The translations under genes and the position numbers were made by a program. The notes beneath the pieces are model-generated. The model ran no database searches. It was not told where the DNA came from and saw only the letters and a program-made list of their open reading frames with translations. 35,207 bases of DNA from Ramicandelaber brevisporus. Its lineage: Eukaryota > Kickxellomycota > Ramicandelaberales > Ramicandelaberaceae. Shown piece by piece: positions 17,459 through 26,200 of this stretch; the first letter of the stretch is position 1, and every line of letters starts with the position of its first letter. The stretch is taken from NCBI GenBank assembly GCA_025201865.1, contig MU602776.1, positions 1 to 35,207 of the forward strand, given 5' to 3'.

Positions 17459-20400
17459 ATGCTGCCTAGTTTTGACGTGCTGGTCAAGCGTACTGCGACA
17501 CGGACATCAACCGCGACTGAACAAAGCACCAGTGACACTCCGGACTGTAGCGGCAGCGGCGACTCTTCCACGACGCCTGTCAATCTCGCCCCTGCTGCTG
17601 CTACTCATCACCAACAACAGCAACAGCAACAGCGACTTTCACAGTCTCCGCACCGACACCACACAGGCGCACAGCAGTTTGTCTCCGATGCAGCACCTCG
17701 CTCGGCAGGCTTAGCAATGCCCTCTTCGTCTTCTTCAGCAGCCGCTGTTAATATCGGTAACAGTAACAGCAGCAGCAGTAGTAGTAGTAGCAGTAGCACG
17801 ACTCCGCCAAACACAGGATTACCGCGACAGCCGTCTTTGCGGTCGATTGCAGCTTCCAGGAATAGTTGCAGTGTTCTTCGTCAATCTCCGCCTCTGTTTA
17901 CATCATCATCAAATAGCATCTCTGCTCAGCCTGCGTCATCAGCCAACACATCAGACGATCAACACCAGCATCAACACCAGCATCAACACCAGCATCAACA
18001 CCAGCATCAACACCAGCATCAACATCAACAGCAGCATCATCAAGCGGCATTAGCGTCCAAGGTCGGAAGTCCTCCGCTCTCCGAGTTTGCCGCAATGCAT
18101 ATACCTCCTCTAACCCCTGGCATTGCACCTTCGACATCAAACTCTGATCATCTCTCGGCCACCAACACCGCTTTCACAGACTTGTCATCTTCAGTCAGTG
18201 CAAACGGCAGCATCCACCAACGACGAATGGCACCAAACATGCGGCTTAGCCTCAGCATCAGCGAGTCGCTGCCTAGTCCAAGCAGCATGTCTTTTGCAGC
18301 AGCCCCTGGCTCCAGCAGCCTGCGACATCCATATTCGGCAGTGGGGAGCATTATGACCCCTGTGCGGCCCACGATGGTTAACGGCGGCGGCAGTGGACAG
18401 TCATCGCTTGCTACCCCTAGACTTCCTCTCCCTCTGCCAATCACCCCTATCACTGTTATGCCCTACGCATCTCATCCCTCTGCAACGCTACCGAGACCGT
18501 CAACCGGATCGAAGCGTACCATATCCGGCATGGTGGCTACGGGCTCACCCGCATCGCTGGCTACCATGGCATCGATCGCACAGAGTCCATCGTACCAAGG
18601 CGTCAGCAGCAACATCAGCGGCAATAACAATGGCCAACAGCAGATGCTCACACCGTCATCGATTTCATCAGTTACCGCATCGGTCGTTGCCGCGGTTGAT
18701 TTTGCAAATGGAGCTAATGCAAGCCATGAGTCGATTCCAGAGCTGGGCATGGCTACTACAACATCGTCCCTGCCGCTGCGCGCTCGTCGTGGCTCACTGG
18801 GTCCCATCGCAGTCGATGCCTCACTGGCTGCTCCAGGCAACCACGGTGTATCTCTCGAGCCAGCACCTCGGACATCGACGGCCTCCATTGCACCTAATCC
18901 GTCGCTGGATCAAGCACCTGCATCTGCTGGCCTGCCACACCCATCTCGTGTAACCGCAGTGCAAGTGTTCACATCAAACACCTCCTCATGGAACGACATC
19001 AGCGCAGCCCAGTCTCTCATGTCGCTTGCTGAGAATCCTGCATCAGCCACAAGCAGCAACCAGTCCGATCATCTGGCTGCTGAGCCAGTTACCGATCTAT
19101 CCGAGGCACCATCCAAACGTCGCAAGTCAGTCTCTGGCCTTCAAATTACAACATCGTACACGGCTGACCCGAATGCCCCAGCATTGCCGCAGCACCCATC
19201 AACATTCTACCAGCAACTTGCTCAACATCCACAGGTTCATTCCGGCGGATTGGAACGCAGTCTGTCGCGCACTTCTGGCATGGCGTCTGCGCTGTTGCCA
19301 TATGGGGCTGTGATGAAGGACTCACCCAGAGTTGCGCCTACGTATTCTCACAATTCTGTCACCACCCCTGTCTCTGCACTGCACACACCCACCTATCACT
19401 TCAACAGGCTAACTCTGGAGGGCTCAAACACCAACATGTACAACAGTGGTGTCGGTAGCTTCTACAATGGCCCACATCCACTCGCGGCCAAGGCTGCGAC
19501 GCCAACAACTGCAACCGCGGGCAGCGGTGTCGGATATGGCTTCGCAGGAACTGACGTTTACAACCGTCCTGGTGTTACTAGTGAGAGCCCCTTGTCAGCA
19601 ACGCCAACAAGCTCTGTGCCGGCATATCAATTTGGCAGCAACGATCCACATCAACAACTGCCTATGCTCGGGCCAACCAGACACGGCAGTCTCCGGTCTA
19701 TCCGCACCATCACATCACTACACAAGACTACACTGGCCAGCAGCACGACCCCAGCCCCCACATGTGCTCCAGACGACCTGCTTCCCAATGACTCTGTGCC
19801 GATGCTTGGCTCAATGTCAGTATCTGAGCAGACTCAGCAATCATCAGATGGCACCCCAACACCTGAAGACACCAAAGCACAGCAATCAAAGGCATCGCGT
19901 GCACCTGTCAAGCGATCGACAGATGACCCAAATCGCAAGTACATTTGTTCAGTGCCTGGATGTGGCAGTCGGTTCAATCGCAGTGAGCATCTCAAGCGTC
20001 ACGAAAGCACCCACAGTGGTCAACGTCCATTTGAATGCGATATCTGCCATCGATTCTTCTCTCGCTACGATAACATGAAGCAGCATCGTGAGATCCACAC
20101 AGCTGGCCGTGGTCGCAGAAACACAAGCAGCGAGAGCAAGAAGAGCCGCAAAACACATCAATTGGGCACAGAGCCGCCGCTGAGTGCACAGCTGCCTGGT
20201 GACCAAATGCAGCACCATCAGCAATCAATATCCCAAGCAATGTCATCAGCGTCTACATCTACTTCAGCCGTGAATCCACCACGGACGCACATGAGAACAC
20301 GCAGCCGTAGTCTTCCACCCCAGCCCCAACTTCTAGCTCAATATTCATCTTCACCTTCCCCTCATCTTTCTACAACATCTGCGGCAACTGCTACTAATTC

Positions 20401-20587
20401 TACTAATACAGTAGCAGCTACCCCTACAGACATGTACATTAGTCATCATCATCATTATCCACCATTATCTACTACCACTACCGCTACCGCTAATAATAAC
20501 ACTTCTACTAATACTACCGCTGCCCTCTCTCCCCTCTCCTCCCTCCCTTATCCCCATTCTCACTCTCACAACCAACCGCAATTTTGA
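17459..20587 (+). CDS. Msn2/4-like two-finger C2H2 transcription factor
   Basis: A 1042-residue protein, mostly disordered and rich in Ser, Thr, Ala, Pro and Gln. Two adjacent C2H2 fingers lie at 828-881: C830/C835/H848/H852 and C860/C863/H876/H880. The recognition positions are R841, E843, H844, R847 in finger 1 and R869, D871, N872, Q875 in finger 2, the same as I recall for yeast Msn2/Msn4. That predicts binding to the stress element AGGGG. Before the fingers are a Ser tract (about 100-112) and a Gln-His repeat (about 168-195). KRRKS near residue 555 and basic residues after the fingers could be nuclear localisation signals. The finger pair sits about 160 residues from the C-terminus. The ATG has C at -3. 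The specific orthology is unproven. Confidence 0.82.
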   Translation: MLPSFDVLVKRTATRTSTATEQSTSDTPDCSGSGDSSTTPVNLAPAAATHHQQQQQQQRLSQSPHRHHTGAQQFVSDAAPRSAGLAMPSSSSSAAAVNIGNSNSSSSSSSSSSTTPPNTGLPRQPSLRSIAASRNSCSVLRQSPPLFTSSSNSISAQPASSANTSDDQHQHQHQHQHQHQHQHQHQHQHQQQHHQAALASKVGSPPLSEFAAMHIPPLTPGIAPSTSNSDHLSATNTAFTDLSSSVSANGSIHQRRMAPNMRLSLSISESLPSPSSMSFAAAPGSSSLRHPYSAVGSIMTPVRPTMVNGGGSGQSSLATPRLPLPLPITPITVMPYASHPSATLPRPSTGSKRTISGMVATGSPASLATMASIAQSPSYQGVSSNISGNNNGQQQMLTPSSISSVTASVVAAVDFANGANASHESIPELGMATTTSSLPLRARRGSLGPIAVDASLAAPGNHGVSLEPAPRTSTASIAPNPSLDQAPASAGLPHPSRVTAVQVFTSNTSSWNDISAAQSLMSLAENPASATSSNQSDHLAAEPVTDLSEAPSKRRKSVSGLQITTSYTADPNAPALPQHPSTFYQQLAQHPQVHSGGLERSLSRTSGMASALLPYGAVMKDSPRVAPTYSHNSVTTPVSALHTPTYHFNRLTLEGSNTNMYNSGVGSFYNGPHPLAAKAATPTTATAGSGVGYGFAGTDVYNRPGVTSESPLSATPTSSVPAYQFGSNDPHQQLPMLGPTRHGSLRSIRTITSLHKTTLASSTTPAPTCAPDDLLPNDSVPMLGSMSVSEQTQQSSDGTPTPEDTKAQQSKASRAPVKRSTDDPNRKYICSVPGCGSRFNRSEHLKRHESTHSGQRPFECDICHRFFSRYDNMKQHREIHTAGRGRRNTSSESKKSRKTHQLGTEPPLSAQLPGDQMQHHQQSISQAMSSASTSTSAVNPPRTHMRTRSRSLPPQPQLLAQYSSSPSPHLSTTSAATATNSTNTVAATPTDMYISHHHHYPPLSTTTTATANNNTSTNTTAALSPLSSLPYPHSHSHNQPQF
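17960..18019 (+). repeat. 12-bp minisatellite encoding Gln-His repeats
   Basis: Five perfect copies of CAACACCAGCAT code for alternating Gln and His in the Msn2-like protein, followed by imperfect CAT/CAA/CAG codons. Confidence 0.95.
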
Positions 20588-21095
20588 CCATAATTTCCAT
20601 TCTTTATATGATATTTATACTTTGCTCTATTCAAATAGATTACTAATTTGGTGTTTTACGATGGATTGAGAGTGATATTTTCTCACGATAATGATCATCA
20701 ATCCCACTTCACACAGATCACGGAACAGTTCATAGTGATGATGATGACGATGATGACGATGACGATGATGATACTCGCGTGCCCTCACTGATCAACGGGA
20801 TGTGCTTGTTGCGCTGCAGGCGGCAATTCACAGGCATTGAATGTTGCCGTTGTTGTTGCTCTTTTGTTATTGTTGTTACTTTCTTGTTATTGTTGTTATT
20901 GTTGTTGCTGTTATAGGCTGAATCGAGTTGGGGGAAAAGGTCTTGTGAAGAAGAAGAAGAGCTATCAGAAAACCTGCCGTGCCTGAAATAAAAAAAAACA
21001 CTCTCTGCAACCAGAAACAACCAGCAACAACCAGCAACAACCAGCAACAGCCAACAACAGCCAACAACAGATCACGTACACTTGTTTACGATACT
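20588..21095. other. Intergenic: Msn2-like 3' region and RRM-like promoter/leader
   Basis: 508 bp without a gene. It holds a GAT/GAC repeat at 20736-20772, a GTT/ATT-rich repeat at about 20863-20916 and a CAA-rich decamer repeat just before the next start. Confidence 0.6.
21009..21070 (+). repeat. CAA-rich decanucleotide repeat in the 5' leader of the RRM-like gene
   Basis: About six decamers related to AACCAGCAAC run without gaps and end 25 bp before the ATG at 21096. CA-rich, weakly structured leaders favour translation initiation; that role here is inference. Confidence 0.85.
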
Positions 21096-22790
21096 ATGAG
21101 TCTGCCACGAGCTCTCGAGGAGCGCCTGCAAGAGTACGATCGCGAGTATAGCGAGATTATGCAAGAGCTCCAGAATATTGAGATGGGTCGATATGACGAT
21201 GCCTACTTTCTTGAGAAGGCTCGCAAGACTCGGTCGCAGTATCAGCTTGCGTCCTCTTCTTCCTCCTCTTTAGATCAGCAGCAGCAGCAACAGCAACAGC
21301 AGTCGTCATCGTCGCTATCATCAACTGGTAGGGTTGTGCCGAGCCGCTCGCAGCAGACTTCGCCAGCGCATATTCCGCAATCAATGTCGAACCAGCAGCC
21401 GTTGAAATCAACAGCGTCAATGGCGTCGTTGATTATGAGAGAGGCATCGCCTACTGCAGACATTGAGCAGGCAAGTGGTGCAGATGAGCCATCGGCTGCA
21501 GCTGCAAAGGGCAAGAACAAACGTGGTAACAAAAAGCAGCAACAGCAACGGCCGCCATCTCAGTCAGATGTTACATCCAGCTCACAACCAGCACATCTCA
21601 CCAAGAACAAGAGCAACGGTCCCACAGTGTCAGTCTCCACTGAATCAAACCTCTCGGCAAATGCATCTCCATTCCGACCAAAACGTTCAGGATCAGCCTC
21701 AACAAACCCTTCAACGCAAACAGCAACTCTGAGCTCCGCATCCACTACCGCTGCAACAGCTACCGCTACTGTCACTGCGACCACTACAACCGTCGTTCTC
21801 CCACCACCTTCAGCTTCCAGAGCACTCTCACCTTCTCCACCCACCTCTCTTTCCCGAGCTGGCACTGGCGGGGGCAGATGGAACCGACGCAGCATAGTGA
21901 GTGCATTCCCGCAGCTTCGCACACTTGATGTTCGTTTCTTGAGCGAAGAGTTTGAAACTTCAGACTTGGTTGAAATCTTCGAGCCTTATGAACACTACTA
22001 TTTGGAGGATGGTGGATACCGTATCAAGTGGCTAGACAACTTGAGAGCGCTCGTGAAGTTTGAATCCGAGCAAGTTGCTACCAAGGCGCTGCAGGAAGTT
22101 GGAACAAACCCGCTAGTGTCAGTGTCGTGGTTTGTATGTGAAAATGTGGATATCGACATTTTCAACAAGGATAAAGACACAGCACAAACTAACAGCGGTG
22201 GTAATGGCAATGGCATGCAGGAAGTTGGAACAAACCCGCTAGTGTCAGTGTCGTGGTTTGTATGTGAAAATGTGGATATCGACATTTTCAACAAGGATAA
22301 AGACACAGCACAAACTAACAGCGGTGGTAATGGCAATGGCAATGGCAGCAGTGGTGGTGGAGAGTGGGGAGTGACCTCAGCACCAGCTCGTGATTATAGC
22401 GAAGATAACTTGATGCGCAAACATTTCCCAAGAGAGCGCACTTTGGAGTTTTCGGACTTGGCTAGCGATATGGACACTGCCGACATTCTCGAAATGATTG
22501 CCGAGGCTTTGCCATTGTCGGCTCTTCAACAACAGCGCAATCAGCTGCAGGCCAACTCGAGAGCAGCGACGCCAGTGATTGGCGTGGTTCAGTCCGATAA
22601 GGAGGTAGAGCTGGGTGTACGTGTGGAGTGGATGTCTGGTGGTCGTGCACTGGCTAAATTTGCAACGCCGCAAATTGCAAAGGTGGCATATGTCGAATGC
22701 CGTGATCATCCATTGGCCACTGTGAAACCATACGTGTTTAGACGGGGCGATTTGGGCAAACTCTCTAATCAACTGGCATTTAACATTTAA
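21096..22790 (+). CDS. Coiled-coil and RRM-like protein (R3HCC1L type)
   Basis: A 564-residue protein. The frame extends 39 codons upstream only to a GTG, so the ATG at 21096 (MSLPRALEER, A at -3) is chosen. Residues about 4-50 look like a coiled coil. Low-complexity Ser, Gln and Thr sequence follows. An RRM-like fold starts near residue 276 (TLDVRFLSEEFETSDLVEIF, later YRIKWLDNLRALVKF), resembling the C-terminal domain of animal R3HCC1/R3HCC1L. A second, related unit at about 448-548 has LEFSDLASDMDTADIL and VEWMSGGRALAKF. The stretch at residues 333-374 is repeated exactly at 375-416 by a 126-bp tandem duplication, so the last strand of the first unit exists twice. No R3H motif is visible. 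Nucleic-acid or protein binding is plausible; the function is unknown. Confidence 0.78.
   Translation: MSLPRALEERLQEYDREYSEIMQELQNIEMGRYDDAYFLEKARKTRSQYQLASSSSSSLDQQQQQQQQQSSSSLSSTGRVVPSRSQQTSPAHIPQSMSNQQPLKSTASMASLIMREASPTADIEQASGADEPSAAAAKGKNKRGNKKQQQQRPPSQSDVTSSSQPAHLTKNKSNGPTVSVSTESNLSANASPFRPKRSGSASTNPSTQTATLSSASTTAATATATVTATTTTVVLPPPSASRALSPSPPTSLSRAGTGGGRWNRRSIVSAFPQLRTLDVRFLSEEFETSDLVEIFEPYEHYYLEDGGYRIKWLDNLRALVKFESEQVATKALQEVGTNPLVSVSWFVCENVDIDIFNKDKDTAQTNSGGNGNGMQEVGTNPLVSVSWFVCENVDIDIFNKDKDTAQTNSGGNGNGNGSSGGGEWGVTSAPARDYSEDNLMRKHFPRERTLEFSDLASDMDTADILEMIAEALPLSALQQQRNQLQANSRAATPVIGVVQSDKEVELGVRVEWMSGGRALAKFATPQIAKVAYVECRDHPLATVKPYVFRRGDLGKLSNQLAFNI
22091..22342 (+). repeat. 126-bp exact in-frame tandem duplication
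   Basis: The segments 22091-22216 and 22217-22342 are the same base for base apart from the last position. The unit is 42 codons and keeps the frame. The unit covers the end of the first RRM-like domain and a Gly/Asn linker. Confidence 0.96.
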
Positions 22791-23205
22791 TATCTAACAT
22801 CTAATCATTCCTTTCTTTCTCTCTTTCTCTCTCACTCGTTCCTTTTTGATTTTCTCGGTTTTTTTTCTTTCCTTTCTCTTACCCCATTAATGACTACATT
22901 GCCCCTCTCATTCTTAATAATATTATTATACTAATGAAATGACTTTTTCCGGATCCAGGCGGATTTGCCCATTTGCATAATGTAACAGTGTTTGAGGAGA
23001 AGCGTAACATAACAAAAATGATGACAGGTGAAGGCAAGTAAACAAACAAACAGGCAAAGGGGAAGGAACGATGCAAAAATAAAAAGACGAAACAAGGAGG
23101 AGGGAAGGAAGTGAAGAAGCTAAGAACACAATGAGACAAGAAAGGTCAGAAGCAGTGGAAATGTAGTGAGGGGGAGTGTAGGTAATTAAGGATGTAGTGT
23201 GATAT
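22791..23205. other. Convergent intergenic region
   Basis: 415 bp between the stops of the RRM-like and the SxIP-rich genes. The left part is CT-rich; AATAAA occurs on the plus strand at 23078-23083 and could serve the RRM-like transcript. No gene is visible. Confidence 0.6.
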
Positions 23206-26200
23206 TTAAATGTAGGTGAAGATGGTGGATGAAGCAGAGTGAGCAGAGTTGCGATCGCTGTAGCCAAACTTGGCTGGAGCATGTTGTTGCTGGTGCTGTT
23301 GCTGGTGTTGTTGTTGCTGCTGTTGGTGCTGGTGATGATGATGAATTGACGATGTATCATCTTTAAGAGCCATCGTACTCATTGGCACGTATTGCTTTGA
23401 TGGATGAACGTAGGTGCCATTGCTGTTGATTTGATCACTACCATTTACATGACTGCTGCTGCGCATAATGCCGAGTGGGTGAGGATTGGGTGTTTCAGAC
23501 GGCCAGACATCATAACCAGACAGTGCGCGCTGCTGTTGGTAAGCAGGGCTTTGGCGAACAACCATTGATGGGCTAGCAGTGTTGAATGAGCCACTGTTAG
23601 CAGTGCTGTTGCCGTAAACAAGGTAGTTTTGATGCTGAACTTGCTGTTGAAGCTGTTGTTGCTGCGCTACAATCATGCTTGGAGATGGCTTGGATGGAAG
23701 TGCCATTCCAGTGGATTGACGATGAACGTATTGAGGCTGTGGTTGCAGTGGATATGGCAGTGCGGAAGTCAAATAACGAGGGGACAGTAGAGAGTTACGA
23801 TTTGTGTGCGAAAGTGCAGCGCTGCTTTTACGTACCAAAAGGTGCTGTTGCTGATGCTGGTTCTGTTGCTGTTGAGCTGCAAGGAGCATTGATGGAGATG
23901 CAATCACAGAGATTCGTTGCTGCTGCATTGGATCAAGGGCCATAAATGACGAGCCAGTTGCAGATCGACGCATCATCATTGAAGGAGGGATCGGGCGAGG
24001 AACAGCTGAAGCACTGTTGACAGATATTATGCTTCCACGAGGACTACCGTTTGCGATATCAGCCAATGGGGCAGTGATGTGGGTAGCTGTGGTTGGCGTG
24101 GTGGTAGTAGCTGCGCGAGCCAACGCAAGACCTGTTTCATACAATAGAGGGCTTGTCGTGACGCGAGGTGTGGCACTCTGTGGTGATAATGGCGTTGGAA
24201 GACTACCAACACGAGAGTGACGAACGTCGACATTTGATGGTCGCGGACCACGTTGCTGTTGCTGTTGTTGTTGCTGCTGCTGTTGTTGATTTGACTTGCC
24301 CTTGAGAGTAAAGAAGTCACGAACACGAGAGAGGGCTGTTGTAGTCTTGCTGCCAATTGTTGAGTTGGAGCCGGTTACAGCGGCAGCAGATGACATGATG
24401 GAGCTAGCGCCAGCACTTGAGCGACGTGGAAGTGTAATTGAGGTCGGAGTAAGCGGTGTATGATCATCTTGGTTAGACGGCATGCGACGGTGCATTGTAC
24501 CACTGCCGGCACTGCTGCCAGTTGTACTCGCGCTGCCAGGCTCATTGGATTGGCCACCAGTGTTGCTGCCGGGAATGAGAAGACGCAGTGAACCAAGTGA
24601 CTTGGAGCCACGTAAGCCACCGAGAGTGACAGAGCCGCGTCCAATCAATGTGGGGATGCGCGAAAGACGCTGACCAGTGCTCGTTCTGCTCTGCTGATGG
24701 GACTGGCTGTTGCTGCCTGGCGGTGGCGGACTCACTGATGTATCCATAAATGACCGAGGTACATTTGAGTTGTCGGGCAGAACCATTGGTGTTTTCCAGT
24801 TACTAACTGCCGTAATGCTGTCGATATCCACACCAGACACTGCTCGAGAGCCAGTCGCAGTGCCATAATATGATGGATATCCATAGCCAGAAACAGTCTC
24901 GTGAGTGCCTTGGCTGATCATTAATCCGTTGAAGCTACCTCTACTTGCTCTTTGCTGCTGCTCCACTGGAACCATCGCAGAACTGGCCGAATCCATCCGG
25001 CTTGAGCGAAATGTACCGGACGCACTCGGTGGGTTAATTTGTGGCGTTGATGCGGCGGCTGGAGCAAATTGCTGTTCTGCAATACTAGCTGCATCGAAGT
25101 GAACTTGAAGCTGAGCTGAGTTGCGCTGAGATGGATTCCGTAGGGCTGATCGAGGCGTTCCATTTTGCAATGAAGGTCGCTGCTGCTGCAGATACTGCAA
25201 CTGTTGCTGGCGCTGTTCTGGAGTAGAACCTGAATAAGACTCATTCCCAGAATGAGGGGCAAACGAAGGTATAGCTGAGCGACGGCGGATTGATGGACTG
25301 TTGTTGCTGGAGATACTGATCATCGACCGGCGATGCTCTGCAAGTCGAATTGGAGACGCAGTGTAGCCAACTGGGCCATCGATTCCACTGGACAGCCGAC
25401 TGCCCTGAGACGCCGAGATTGTGGCTGATTTCTGAATTGGTCTCGACGTTGTTATTAATGCAGCGGATGAATGAGCCTTGTGCAATGTGCCTGGAATACG
25501 ACGGATAACAGTGTCTGATTGCTGATGAGATGGAGTTCGAATATTGCTAGAAGCGTTTGTTGATGCTGTTGCTGCCGCTGCTATTGGCTGTCGCAGTCCA
25601 GATGGTCTCACTGTCTGCTGTTTTGATGGATTCAGAGATGGAGTCCGCAATGAACTAGTCGCACCACTGCCACTGCCACTGCCAGCTGCGGTCGGAGTGC
25701 GCGATGTGAATGGCGAGGCGCTTCCATTAAATGGCGTTGTGATTGGCGATGGCGTGTGCAGCTGGATGGCAGAGTCGATTGAGCCAGCCCGGCGATGGCC
25801 AGTTCCGGGCCGTGGCAATCCAGTGCGCTGCTGAGAGTAAACCTGGGTGCCAACTGCATAGGGTAGCCGAGAGTTTGCACCAGTTGGTTGCATCGACGGA
25901 GTAGCCGATGGCGTATTTGAAGCATTCGTGCCAGTTGGTGTGCCTGCAATTGAGCTTGAAACAGCTGAGGGAACAATAGATGGAATTCTTGATGAACGCG
26001 AGGATGTTGTTGATGGCAAGGCTAATTTACTGCCCGTTGCACCAGCTGTAGCCACATGATGAGCTGTGTTTACTCCAGCAATCCCCAGTCCAGCTGCCGA
26101 TGATGGCGGAGTGGGTGAGCCTTGTACTCGTCGATCGTGAGATGAAGTGAACAAAGGCTGGGGAGGAGGTGGCTGGGGCAGCATTGATACCATAGACTCA

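Noticed and set aside
17960-18019. CRISPR-like regular repeat
   Set aside because: Units are contiguous, coding and without spacers; the host is a eukaryote.
17898-18140. Antisense DAGV repeat protein
   Set aside because: It is the complement of the Gln-His minisatellite in the Msn2-like gene.
22091-22342. Tandem duplication as the origin of a new intron
   Set aside because: Removal of one copy by GT-AG splicing needs AGGT in the unit; none is present. The same holds for the kinase duplication.
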